Shown here: piece by piece, positions 45,352 to 54,583 of the stretch | Numbering within the stretch: the first letter of the stretch is position 1 | How the letters are laid out: every line of letters starts with the position of its first letter | From: Candidatus Solibacter sp. | Lineage (GTDB): Bacteria; Acidobacteriota; Terriglobia; Bryobacterales; Bryobacteraceae | NCBI GenBank assembly: GCA_013822245.1 | Contig: PNKE01000017.1 | Location: 59,939 to 123,938 of the forward strand | Length of the DNA stretch: 64,000 nt | Direction: 5' to 3' | Made by a program: the position numbers and the translations under genes | Notes under the pieces: model-generated | Seen by the model: the letters and a program-made list of their open reading frames with translations, nothing else | Databases searched by the model: none | Told to the model about the DNA's origin: nothing

Positions 45352-45834
45352 ATGGGTCAATTTTACTCCTGGGAACAACTCATGGACGCGCGCGCGGCCT
45401 GGAAGCGGGCAGGCAGGCGGGTGGTGTTCACCAACGGCTGTTACGACATCCTGCATCCGGGCCATATCCGTTTGCTTGAACAGGCGCGGGCATTGGGCGA
45501 TGTGCTGATTCTGGCGCTGAACAGCGATGCCAGCGTGGCGCGGTTGAAGGGTCCGTTGCGTCCGCTGATCCCGGAGAACGAACGGGCGGCGCTGGCGCTG
45601 GCGTTGGAGGCCGTGGACGCGGTCACGCTGTTCGACGAGGACACGCCGCGGCAGTTGATCTCGGTTGTTTTACCGGACGTGCTGGTGAAAGGCGCCGACT
45701 GGTCGCATTTCGTGGCCGGGCGCGAGGAAGTGGAAGCGGCCGGCGGCCAGGTGAAGCTGATCCCGCTGGAGCGGGGCTACTCGACGACGGCGACGGTGGA
45801 AGAGATCGTCGCGCGGCGCAAGACGGGCGTCTGA
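45352..45834 (+). CDS. rfaE2: D-glycero-beta-D-manno-heptose 1-phosphate adenylyltransferase
   Basis: 160 residues, equal to the C-terminal domain of HldE. '[23 protein letters not shown]' gives the HxGH nucleotide-binding motif; '[12 protein letters not shown]', '[11 protein letters not shown]' and '[10 protein letters not shown]' complete the family pattern. It makes ADP-heptose for waaF and waaC on the other side of the SulP genes. The separate kinase rfaE1 is not in the window. Confidence 0.93.
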   Translation: MGQFYSWEQLMDARAAWKRAGRRVVFTNGCYDILHPGHIRLLEQARALGDVLILALNSDASVARLKGPLRPLIPENERAALALALEAVDAVTLFDEDTPRQLISVVLPDVLVKGADWSHFVAGREEVEAAGGQVKLIPLERGYSTTATVEEIVARRKTGV

Positions 45835-45841
45835 GCAACCG

Positions 45842-48800
45842 GTGATCAATCCGGCGGTACGGGAGAAGTTCGGCACACTGGCGCGCCATCAGGCGTTTCA
45901 GGAACTGGTCCGCAGGCTGAGCGGCGGGCGCGGGAGCCTGACGCGGCTGGGCGGGTTGACGCCGACGGCGAAGGCGCTGTACCTGACGCTGCTGTGGGAA
46001 GCGTTGGAGACGCCGGTGCTGGTGGTGACCGAATCCAACGGCGCGGCGGAAAAGCTGGTGGAACTGCTGGACGCTTTCCACACCCTGCTGCTCGCCGGCT
46101 CGGGCGCGCCGCGGCCGGCTCTGATTCCGGCATTCGACGCACTGCCGGGGCAGGGCTTGTCGCCACACACCGAGATCAGGGAACAGCGGGCGGTGGGGCT
46201 TCACCGGATGGCGACGGGGCGGTGTTCGATTGTGGTGGCTCCGGCGGCGGCGGCGTTGCTGCGGCATGAGACGGCGGCGTATTACCGGCAACTGGCGGTG
46301 ACGGTAAGGAAAGACGAAGAGATCGGCATGGACGATCTGGCCTCGCACATCGAGAGCGCCGGATACCGGCGGGCGGACCCGGTGCAGATGGAGGGCGAGT
46401 ATTCGATCCGGGGCGGGATCTTCGACGTGTTTCCGGCGGAATCGCACCAGCCGGTGAGAATCGAGTTTTTCGGCGATACGGTGGAGAGCCTGCGGCGGTT
46501 CGATCCGCAGACGCAACGGTCCGTGTTGAAGATCGAAGAGGTGGCGTTGCTGCCGCTGGAAGAGACGCCGAGGACGCGGGCGGCGGTGGAGGCGGCGGCC
46601 GGGGCGGCCGGGGTGAGGGACCTGACTCCGGGCGAGACGTTTCCAGGGTGGGAGTTCTACGACGCCGCGGCGCGGGAGCGCAAGGGCGCGCTGGAGGATC
46701 TGCTGGACGCGGCGGTGGTGGTGTGGGACGAGCCGGAGGATTTGATCGCGGCGAGCGAGCGGTTGTGGAAGCGGCTGGACGGGGGCGCGCTGGGAGGCAT
46801 CGAGCCGGAAAAGCTGTGGTTCCGGTGGGGCGAACTGGCCGCGCACGGCCGGGACCGGAGCGAAATCGAGTTGAGGCGCCTGGCGCTGGAGGGCGAGCAG
46901 CGCACCGCGCTCGCGCCGCTCGAGATCGGGTCGCGGCAGCCGCTGCGGTTCCGCAACAACATGCAGGCGGCGGTGGCCGAGGCCCGGAACCTGGTGCAGG
47001 CCGGGCACAGGGTGATGTTCTTCGCGCCGGCGCAGGGCGAGGTGGAGCGGCTGGCCGACATCTTCGCCGAGTATGCGCTGCCGTTTCAATTGGGCATCGA
47101 GTTGAAGGGCTCGACGCCGGCCTTTCTGTCGGAGCGGGCGTATATGGCGTCGGACCTGGCCAGCGTGTATGTCGTCCAGGGGCAGGTGCGGCGGGGGGTG
47201 GTGTTTCCGGATTCGAAGCTGGCGTTGATCGGGTATGAGGATCTGTTCGAGACGGCCGAGGCCGAAGCGCCGTCGCGCCGCAGCCATATGGCGCTGTTTA
47301 CGCCGGAGAGCCTGGACCTGAAGGCGGGCGACTATGTGGTGCACGCGCGGCACGGCATCGGGCAGTATGTGGGGATACAGCAGATCCGGGGCGACCAGGG
47401 GATGGAGGATTTCCTGGCGGTGGAGTATGCGGGCGGCTCGAAGCTGTATGTCCCGCTGACGCGTCTCGATCTGATCCAGAAGTACCGCGGCTCGGGCGAG
47501 GGCGCGCCCACGGTGGACAAACTGGGCGGGGTGACGTGGGCCAGGACGAAGTCGCGCGTGAAGGCGCGGATGCGCGACATGGCCGAAGAGCTGTTGAAGC
47601 TGTATGCGGCGCGGCGCGCGGCCCAGGGCTTTGCGTTTTCGCCGGATTCGAACTGGCAGCGGGAGTTCGAGGACAGCTTCGAGTATCCGGCGACGCGCGA
47701 CCAGTTGCAGGCCACGCTGGAGATCAAGCGCGACATGGAAGGCGGGCATCCGATGGACCGCCTGCTGTGCGGCGACGTCGGATTCGGCAAGACCGAAGTG
47801 GCGATGCGGGCGGCGTTCAAGGCGCTGGGCGACGGCAAGCAGGTGGCCGTGCTGGCGCCGACGACGGTGCTGGCGTTCCAGCACTACGAGACGTTCCGAA
47901 GGCGGTTCCAGGCCTTTCCGGTGAGGATCGAACTGCTGAGCAGGTTCAGGTCGCCGAAGGAGATCAAACTGACGCTGGAGGACCTGGCGGCGGGCAAGGT
48001 GGACGTGGTCATCGGCACGCACAGGCTGTTGTCGAACGACGTGGCCTATCCGGATCTGGGCCTGCTGGTGGTGGACGAAGAGCAGCGCTTCGGCGTGCGG
48101 CACAAGGAGCGGCTGAAACAGTTGCGGCACAACCTGGACGTGCTGACGATGAGCGCGACGCCGATTCCGCGGACCCTGCATATGTCGCTGCTCGGGTTGC
48201 GGGACATGTCGGTGATCGAGACGCCGCCGAAGGACAGGTTGTCGATCCACACCGTGGTGGCGCGGTTCAACACCGGGATGATCAGGACGGCGATCGAGCA
48301 GGAGATGTCGAGGGGCGGGCAGGTTTACTACATCCACAACCGGGTGGAGTCGATCTGGAGCCGGGCGGCGTCGATTCAACAACTGGCGCCGAATTCGAGG
48401 GTCTCGGTAGGGCACGGGCAGATGGGCGAGGATGCGCTGGAGAAGGTGCTGCTGGGGTTTATGCGGCACGAGTCGGACGTGTTCGTGGCGACGACCATTG
48501 TGGAGAACGGGCTGGATATTCCGAGGGCGAACACCATCATCATCGAGAACGCGCAGAACTACGGGTTGAGCGAGTTGTACCAGTTGCGCGGGCGTGTCGG
48601 GCGGTCGAACCGGCGGGCCTATGCGTATCTGGTGATTCCGGAAGACGGCGAGTTGACCGAGGTGGCACGGAAGCGGCTGGCGGCGCTGAAGGAGTTTTCC
48701 GATCTGGGCGCCGGGTTCAAGATCGCGGCGCTGGACCTGGAGTTGCGGGGCGCGGGGAATCTGCTGGGGGGCGAGCAGCACGGCCATATCGGGTCGGTCG

Positions 48801-49324
48801 GTTATGAGACGTATCTGAAGCTGCTCGACGAGACGGCACGGGAGTTGAGGGGCGAGACGGTGGGTCCGGAGATTCATTCGAGTTTGAACCTGGGGCTGGA
48901 TATCCGGATTCCGCCGGGCTACATCGGGGACGAACAGCAGCGGCTGCGGGCCTATAAGCGGATCGCGGATGCGGGCGAACCGGGAAAGGCGGCGGCGGTG
49001 CTGGAGGAACTGGCGGACCGCTATGGAGAGCCGCCTGAAACGGTGCGGCGGCTGGTGGAGTTTTCACGTCTGAAGACGCGGGCCGAGCGGGCCGGGATCG
49101 AGTCGATTGAAAAGCGGGGCCAGGGCATCAACGTGAAGTTCCATCCTGGGGCGCGGGTGGATCCGCGGGCGCTGATGGAACTGGTGAGCGCGACGGCCGG
49201 GGCGCAGTTCACGCCGGCGGGGATATTGAGGCTGCCGCTCGAGGGTGCAACGGGCACGCAGGACGGGCGGGAGTTGCTGGAACGCATCAACGGGATGCTG
49301 GACGCGCTGGGCGCGGAGGGCTGA
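45842..49324 (+). CDS. mfd: Transcription-repair coupling factor Mfd
   Basis: 1160 residues, GTG start 7 nt after rfaE2. The N-terminal UvrB-like part ('IRGGIFDVFP') is followed by the RNA-polymerase interaction domain ('GDYVVHARHGIGQYVG') and a RecG-like translocase. Walker A is 'CGDVGFGKTEVA' near residue 643, the DEEQ box 'VVDEEQRFGVRHKE' is near 745, and helicase motif VI 'QLRGRVGRSNR' follows, with the C-terminal TRCF domain. It removes stalled RNA polymerase and recruits UvrA to lesions. The length is normal. Confidence 0.97.
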   Translation: MINPAVREKFGTLARHQAFQELVRRLSGGRGSLTRLGGLTPTAKALYLTLLWEALETPVLVVTESNGAAEKLVELLDAFHTLLLAGSGAPRPALIPAFDALPGQGLSPHTEIREQRAVGLHRMATGRCSIVVAPAAAALLRHETAAYYRQLAVTVRKDEEIGMDDLASHIESAGYRRADPVQMEGEYSIRGGIFDVFPAESHQPVRIEFFGDTVESLRRFDPQTQRSVLKIEEVALLPLEETPRTRAAVEAAAGAAGVRDLTPGETFPGWEFYDAAARERKGALEDLLDAAVVVWDEPEDLIAASERLWKRLDGGALGGIEPEKLWFRWGELAAHGRDRSEIELRRLALEGEQRTALAPLEIGSRQPLRFRNNMQAAVAEARNLVQAGHRVMFFAPAQGEVERLADIFAEYALPFQLGIELKGSTPAFLSERAYMASDLASVYVVQGQVRRGVVFPDSKLALIGYEDLFETAEAEAPSRRSHMALFTPESLDLKAGDYVVHARHGIGQYVGIQQIRGDQGMEDFLAVEYAGGSKLYVPLTRLDLIQKYRGSGEGAPTVDKLGGVTWARTKSRVKARMRDMAEELLKLYAARRAAQGFAFSPDSNWQREFEDSFEYPATRDQLQATLEIKRDMEGGHPMDRLLCGDVGFGKTEVAMRAAFKALGDGKQVAVLAPTTVLAFQHYETFRRRFQAFPVRIELLSRFRSPKEIKLTLEDLAAGKVDVVIGTHRLLSNDVAYPDLGLLVVDEEQRFGVRHKERLKQLRHNLDVLTMSATPIPRTLHMSLLGLRDMSVIETPPKDRLSIHTVVARFNTGMIRTAIEQEMSRGGQVYYIHNRVESIWSRAASIQQLAPNSRVSVGHGQMGEDALEKVLLGFMRHESDVFVATTIVENGLDIPRANTIIIENAQNYGLSELYQLRGRVGRSNRRAYAYLVIPEDGELTEVARKRLAALKEFSDLGAGFKIAALDLELRGAGNLLGGEQHGHIGSVGYETYLKLLDETARELRGETVGPEIHSSLNLGLDIRIPPGYIGDEQQRLRAYKRIADAGEPGKAAAVLEELADRYGEPPETVRRLVEFSRLKTRAERAGIESIEKRGQGINVKFHPGARVDPRALMELVSATAGAQFTPAGILRLPLEGATGTQDGRELLERINGMLDALGAEG

Positions 49325-49369
49325 TCGCCTGGCTGGTTAAGACCTTTTACTCTAAAGTAAGGAACAGCC

Positions 49370-50776
49370 ATGTCTTTTATCCACGACGACTTCCTGCTGG
49401 AATCCGCCGCCGCCCGGCGGCTGTATCACAACTTCGCCGCCGCCGAGCCGATCCTCGACTACCACTGCCATCTGCCGCCGGTCGACGTCGCCCTAAACCG
49501 CCGCTTCGCCAACCTCTTCGAAATCTGGCTCGAAGGCGACCATTACAAGTGGCGGGCCATGCGCGCCGCCGGCGTCGATGAATCCCTGGTGACCGGCGGC
49601 GCCGATCCGCGCGACAAGTTCCTGGCCTGGGCCAACACCGTGCCGCTCACGCTGCGCAACCCGCTCTATCACTGGACGCATCTGGAACTGAAACGCTACT
49701 TCGGTATCGATGTGCTGCTCGACGCATCGACGGCCGTTGCGGTTTGGGACGAGGCCAACCGGCTGCTGGCAACCGACGAACTGAGCGCGCATGGCATCCT
49801 GAAGAAGTTCAATGTGCGGGCGTTGTGCACCACCGATGACCCGACCGGCGATCTGGTATATCATGCGCAGATCGCGGCGTCGAATTGCCCTGCGAAGGTG
49901 TTTCCCACTTTCCGTCCGGACAAGGCCCTGGCCGTCCATCAGCCCGAGAACTTCAACGCCTGGGTCGGCAAGCTGGCACTGGCCGCGAATCAGGATATCG
50001 ACACGTTCCAGAACTTCCTCGACGCCATAACGTCCCGCCATGACGCCTTCCACGCCATCGGCTGCCGGTTGAGCGATCACGGCCTGAACCGCCTTTTCGG
50101 CGCGCCCTGCACGCTGGCCGAGGCCGAGGAGATCTTCGGCAAGGCGCGTTCGTTCCAGGAGGTGACGCCGGAAGAGCACGTGGCTTACTCGGCGTTCATG
50201 ATGTTCTACTTCGGCCAACTCGACGCCGCCCGCGGCTGGACCAAGCAGGTGCACCTGGGCGCGCGCCGCAACAACAACTCGCGCCGGCTCTCCGAACTCG
50301 GCCCCGACACCGGCTACGACTCCATCGGCGACTGGCCGCAGGCCGACGCCCTGGGCGGCTACATGGACGCGCTCGACGCCGCCAACTCGCTGCCGCGGAT
50401 GATCGTCTACAACCTCAACCCCGCCGACAACTACATCCTGGCCACCATGATCGGCAACTTCCAGGACGGCCGCATCGCCGGCAAGATCCAGTTCGGCTCC
50501 GGCTGGTGGTTCCTCGATCAGAAGGAGGCGATGGAGTGGCAGATGAACGCGCTGTCGAACTGCGGCCTGCTCTCTCAGTTTGTCGGCATGTTGACCGACT
50601 CGCGCTCGTTCATGAGCTACCCGCGCCATGAGTATTTCCGGCGGGTGCTCTGCAATCTGATCGGCGCGGACATCGAAAGAGGCCTGTTGCCGGATTCCGA
50701 TGAACTCGCCGGCCCGCTGGTGCGCAACATCTGCTATTCGAACGCGGCGCGCTACCTGAATCTGCCGCTGGAGTAG
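49370..50776 (+). CDS. uxaC: Glucuronate (uronate) isomerase
   Basis: 468 residues. 'ILDYHCHLPP' is the metal-binding HxH start; 'RAMRAAGVDE', 'CTTDDPTGDL', 'HLGARRNNNSR' and 'MSYPRHEYFRRVLCNLIG' are full UxaC signatures. It converts D-glucuronate to D-fructuronate, or galacturonate to tagaturonate, at the entry to uronate catabolism. No uxuA/uxuB or uxaA/uxaB gene accompanies it. AAGGAAC lies before the ATG. Base composition changes sharply at this gene's 5' side. Confidence 0.96.
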   Translation: MSFIHDDFLLESAAARRLYHNFAAAEPILDYHCHLPPVDVALNRRFANLFEIWLEGDHYKWRAMRAAGVDESLVTGGADPRDKFLAWANTVPLTLRNPLYHWTHLELKRYFGIDVLLDASTAVAVWDEANRLLATDELSAHGILKKFNVRALCTTDDPTGDLVYHAQIAASNCPAKVFPTFRPDKALAVHQPENFNAWVGKLALAANQDIDTFQNFLDAITSRHDAFHAIGCRLSDHGLNRLFGAPCTLAEAEEIFGKARSFQEVTPEEHVAYSAFMMFYFGQLDAARGWTKQVHLGARRNNNSRRLSELGPDTGYDSIGDWPQADALGGYMDALDAANSLPRMIVYNLNPADNYILATMIGNFQDGRIAGKIQFGSGWWFLDQKEAMEWQMNALSNCGLLSQFVGMLTDSRSFMSYPRHEYFRRVLCNLIGADIERGLLPDSDELAGPLVRNICYSNAARYLNLPLE

Positions 50777-50816
50777 TTGACGGCGCCGCCGCCGGGAAAC
50801 CTGCTGGAGAAACGCA

Positions 50817-52418
50817 ATGAACCAGAAGCTCTACGACCAGATCATCAACAACTTCTTCACCTGTGACGCCGAGGCGATCACGGCCATCTTCCGCGAATTC
50901 CTGCAAGCCGTCGAGGCCGAGGGCGTTCTGCCTCCGGCGCCGCGCATGTCGCAGAACTATGAGACGGCGCAGGTGAATCCTGAGATCCACGTGCTGCCGG
51001 GCAACCTGAAGGACGCGCGCGACGCCGTGTTCCCGTTTTTCTGGGGCACCGATAGCTGGCAGTCGCCGCTGCATCTCGAAAACGTGAAGGGTCCGGCGAA
51101 TTACGCGTCGCTCATCGGCGGGCTGGCGTGTCTGTTGAAGAACCCCAATCTGTGCACCGACACCTACAGCCACCGCTCGAATGAACTGGAGGTGAAGTCG
51201 GTCACGGCGCTGGCGAATCTGCTGTTCTACCACACCGACGACCCGTGGGGCGTGTTCACCATGGGCGGGACGATTTCGAATCTGTATGGCGCGAAGATCG
51301 GCATCGAACGCGTGCTGCCCGGCGCGATGCAGAGCGGGCTGAACGGCGTGCGCGTGGCCGGGATCGTGAGCGAAGCGTCGCACTATTCCAATAGAAGCAT
51401 CGCCGGGTGGCTGGGCATCGGGACCGAACAACTGCACGCCATCCCGACCGGCGGCGCGCTTTCGATGAGGCTGGATCTGCTGGGCGAAAAGCTGGAAGAG
51501 TTGCACAAGGCCGGAACGCGCGTCGCCTGGGTGACGGCGACGTTCGGCACCACCGACGGCTCAGGCATCGACGATGTCGCCGGCATCCGGCGCATCATCG
51601 ACGATTTCGCCGCCCGCCATGGCGTACCCGCGCCGCAGCTTCATGTGGACGCGGCCGTGGGCTGGGTGCTGTGCTTCCTCACCGAATACGACCGCGACAA
51701 GAACGGGCTTGATTTCTCGCCCAAACTGCTCGAACTCGTCAGGCGCGTTCAGGAACCGGCGCGTGGCCTTCAGGTGGCCGATTCGATCACCATCGACTTC
51801 CACAAGATGGGCTGGGGCCACTATCCCGGCAGCGCGTTCCTGGTGAACCGCCGCGGCGATTTGAAGTACCTCTCGCGCTCGGTCACCGAGACGCCGTACT
51901 TCTCCGAGGCCGACGGCCGCCGCGATCCGGCGCTGTTCACGCTCGAATGTTCCCGCCCGGCGCTGGGGCCGTACACGGTGATGGCGTCGCTCAATGGCAT
52001 CGGACTCACCGGCTGGCAGTTACTCGTCGGCCGGGCGCTGGAACTGGCCCAGGTGCTCAAGGAGCGGCTGGAGGAGATCGAGTACTGCAAGGTGCTCAAC
52101 ATGCAAATCACGGGCCCCAGCGTGCTGTGGTGGGTGCTGCCGCGCGGCCGCGACGCCAAACGGATTCACGAACAGGCGCTTGCGGGCGACATCGCGCCGG
52201 AGCGTTTCGCGCGCTACGCCGACGAGATCCGGCGCATGTATGAACTGCGCGAGAAGTCGATGGACCCGGCGCTCGACGCCCGCCTGAGCTTCACCACCAG
52301 CATCGGCCACTCGCCGAACGGCATCGCGCTGCCGGCCTGGAAGGCGGTGCTGTTCAATCCGAAAACCGACATGGCCGTGATCGACCGCCTGATCCAGGGC
52401 ATCGAGGCGATGCTGTAG
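50817..52418 (+). CDS. Group II PLP-dependent amino-acid decarboxylase
   Basis: 533 residues. Schiff-base Lys330 lies in 'DSITIDFHKMGWGHYP' and cofactor Asp278 in 'LHVDAAVGW'. 'FTMGGTISNLYGAKIG' is the phosphate loop. The length and fold fit the glutamate/tyrosine/diaminobutyrate decarboxylase family, but substrate residues cannot be read by eye. It begins 40 bp after uxaC and is on the same strand. A shared transcript is likely, but no pathway joins the two. Confidence 0.85.
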   Translation: MNQKLYDQIINNFFTCDAEAITAIFREFLQAVEAEGVLPPAPRMSQNYETAQVNPEIHVLPGNLKDARDAVFPFFWGTDSWQSPLHLENVKGPANYASLIGGLACLLKNPNLCTDTYSHRSNELEVKSVTALANLLFYHTDDPWGVFTMGGTISNLYGAKIGIERVLPGAMQSGLNGVRVAGIVSEASHYSNRSIAGWLGIGTEQLHAIPTGGALSMRLDLLGEKLEELHKAGTRVAWVTATFGTTDGSGIDDVAGIRRIIDDFAARHGVPAPQLHVDAAVGWVLCFLTEYDRDKNGLDFSPKLLELVRRVQEPARGLQVADSITIDFHKMGWGHYPGSAFLVNRRGDLKYLSRSVTETPYFSEADGRRDPALFTLECSRPALGPYTVMASLNGIGLTGWQLLVGRALELAQVLKERLEEIEYCKVLNMQITGPSVLWWVLPRGRDAKRIHEQALAGDIAPERFARYADEIRRMYELREKSMDPALDARLSFTTSIGHSPNGIALPAWKAVLFNPKTDMAVIDRLIQGIEAML

Positions 52419-52421
52419 AGG

Positions 52422-54041
52422 CTAACCGGCGGCTTCCACTTCGACTTTGCGGGCGGTGAGCTGCCAGCGGCGCTTGGCCTGGTATTCCTGCCACAGTGTG
52501 CTGCAGCCGGCCCACAGGTAGCCCGAGACGAAGATCGAGAGGAACGGCAGCGCGAAGAAGTTCATCACGTCGATGCAGTAGGCGACGATGAACAGGAAGA
52601 TGATGCCCATGCCGATCTCGGCAAACGGCAGCCAGCCGCTCTTGCGGCGATAACCCACGGCCATGGCCGAGCCGCCGCCGGCCGCGTTCGGCGCGTATTT
52701 CGGCGTGCGGACGAACGACGACTGCTTGCCCATCAGCGCTTCCATGACGGCCTTGGTGTTCGAGATCGTGAGCGCCACGCCCATGGCCATCAGAAACGGC
52801 AGGATGAAGACGGCGCGCTTCCAATTGTCCGGATAGAGTTCTTTTTCGGCCAGCAGGTAGAAGGCGACGATCGACCAGAACGAACAGATGATGAGCGGCA
52901 GATCCACGAACACAAGCTGCTGCCAGCCGATGTAAAACCGCACCATCATCACCGGCAGCATCAGCGCCGAGACGATCACCATCAGCGGGTAGCTGATATT
53001 GGGCGTGAGGTGGAACCAGGCCTCGGCCTTCTCGCGAAAGCTGATGTCGGAGCGCCAGATCGTGCCCCACAGCTTCATCGAAACCTGCGTCAGGCCCTTG
53101 GCCCAGCGCTGCTGCTGCACCTGGAAGCCGTAGGTGTCGGTGGGCAGTTCCGACGGGCACTCGACCCATGGCAGATACATGAACTGCCACCCCTTGAGCT
53201 GCGCGCGGTAGCTCAGGTCGGAGTCTTCGGTGAGCGTGTCGTGCTGCCAGCCGCCGGCGTCGATAATCATCTCGCGCCGCAGGATGCCGGCCGTGCCGTT
53301 GAAGTTGAAAAACAGGCCCGAGCCCCAGCGCGCCGTGTGTTCGAGCGCGAAGTGGCCGTCGAGCATCAGCGCCTGGACCTCGGTGAGCAGGTTGTGGTTG
53401 CGGTTCAGATACGTCCAGCGCGTCTGCACGACGCCGACTTTTCGGTCGGCGAAGAAATGGATCGTGTCTTCCAGGAAATCCACCGGCGGGATGAAGTCGG
53501 CGTCGAACACGGCCATGAACTCGCCCCTGGCCTGGGCCATGCCGTTTTGCAGCGCGCCGGCTTTGTAACCCTGGCGGTTGGCGCGATGGATGTATTCGAT
53601 CGGGTGGCCCTCGGCCTTGAGCCGTTCGACCAGCGCCTGGGTGTAGGGATGCGTGTCGTCGGTTGAATCGTCAAGGACCTGGATTTCCAGCAGTTCCTTC
53701 GGATAGCGGACCTTCAGGACGGACTCAAGCAATTGATCGACGACGTTGCGCTCGTTGAACAGCGGCAACTGGATGGTGACCGGCGGCAGCTTTTCAAAAC
53801 GCTGCGCGGGCACGCGCGGGATGAGATGGCGCGATTTCAGGTAGCGCTTGATCACCAGGTAGCGGTGGGCGCCGTAGATCGCCAGCACGGCCAGCAGCAG
53901 GAAGTAGGGCACCAGCAGGGCATAGTCGAACCAGGAGAGTTCGTGGATGCCGGCGAAGGTGCGGTCCGACAGCGCCCTCGACATCTTCTGAAACGCGGAT
54001 GGCGGTGCGGCCAGGACTGCAAGGTACAAAGAGTTCATCAT
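52422..54041 (-). CDS. Cellulose-synthase-like GT2 membrane glycosyltransferase
   Basis: 539 residues. After one N-terminal transmembrane helix comes a GT-A domain with D,D,D,QxxRW: Asp124-125 in 'VLDDSTDDT', DAD at 180-182, 'TEDSDLSYRA' (271-280) and 'QQQRW' (309-313), then four C-terminal helices. This pattern marks a processive enzyme that polymerises and exports a beta-glycan, or a glucosylceramide-synthase-like relative. No bcsB or PilZ domain is present. It is convergent with the decarboxylase gene (3-bp gap). Confidence 0.88.
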   Translation of the reverse strand: MMNSLYLAVLAAPPSAFQKMSRALSDRTFAGIHELSWFDYALLVPYFLLLAVLAIYGAHRYLVIKRYLKSRHLIPRVPAQRFEKLPPVTIQLPLFNERNVVDQLLESVLKVRYPKELLEIQVLDDSTDDTHPYTQALVERLKAEGHPIEYIHRANRQGYKAGALQNGMAQARGEFMAVFDADFIPPVDFLEDTIHFFADRKVGVVQTRWTYLNRNHNLLTEVQALMLDGHFALEHTARWGSGLFFNFNGTAGILRREMIIDAGGWQHDTLTEDSDLSYRAQLKGWQFMYLPWVECPSELPTDTYGFQVQQQRWAKGLTQVSMKLWGTIWRSDISFREKAEAWFHLTPNISYPLMVIVSALMLPVMMVRFYIGWQQLVFVDLPLIICSFWSIVAFYLLAEKELYPDNWKRAVFILPFLMAMGVALTISNTKAVMEALMGKQSSFVRTPKYAPNAAGGGSAMAVGYRRKSGWLPFAEIGMGIIFLFIVAYCIDVMNFFALPFLSIFVSGYLWAGCSTLWQEYQAKRRWQLTARKVEVEAAG

Positions 54042-54192
54042 CTCCGATGCCGGCGGGCTTGCTGATCCGGTCGATCCGGATATCTCCTCCTGACTATTCT
54101 AACTGGAAACCCTCACCGTGCTCGGCAGCCTTGCGCCTTCGCCCGCCGGGCGTACAATGGCTTATGCGGTTTCGCCTCGAGGAGGTTCTGCC

Positions 54193-54579
54193 ATGATGAC
54201 GCACTTGAAAATACTGGCCTGGTTCAATGTCGTGCTGGGCGCGCTCGGCCTGCTGGCGGGAGCGGCGATCTTCGGCGGAGCCATGGTGGTGAGCGACATT
54301 TTCCAATATGCGGTTGAAGACGCCGGAGTTCCGGCGGCGGTCCTGCAACTGGTGGCGCTTGTGGTTACCACGGTGGTGCTGGTGGTTTCGCTGCCCTGCC
54401 TGATTCTGGGTTACGGGCTGATCAACCTGCGGCCGTGGGCGCGGGTTCTGGGCATCGTCCTGGCCGCTTTGAACCTGCTGAACGTGCCGTTCGGCACGGC
54501 CGTGTCGCTCTACGCCTTCTGGGTGCTTCTGAAGCCGGAGACAGCAGCGCTGTTCAGGAGCGCGCCCGCGGCCGGGTGA
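54193..54579 (+). CDS. Small four-helix membrane protein, unknown function
   Basis: 128 residues from ATG 54193, with GAGGAGG at 54179-54185. Three to four hydrophobic helices, and 'LPCLILGYGLINLRPWARVLGIVLAALNLLNVPFGTAVSLYAFWVL', a pattern seen in many uncharacterised bacterial membrane proteins. No catalytic motif. It is divergent from the GT2 gene and ends 4 bp before the sulfatase stop. TACAAT occurs at 54156 in the upstream 151-bp gap. Confidence 0.7.
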   Translation: MMTHLKILAWFNVVLGALGLLAGAAIFGGAMVVSDIFQYAVEDAGVPAAVLQLVALVVTTVVLVVSLPCLILGYGLINLRPWARVLGIVLAALNLLNVPFGTAVSLYAFWVLLKPETAALFRSAPAAG

Positions 54580-54583
54580 TGAA

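Noticed and set aside
45623..48877. 1084-codon minus-strand reading frame opposite mfd
   Set aside because: It is Arg/Pro/His-rich and low-complexity with no motif; it is the antisense shadow of mfd.
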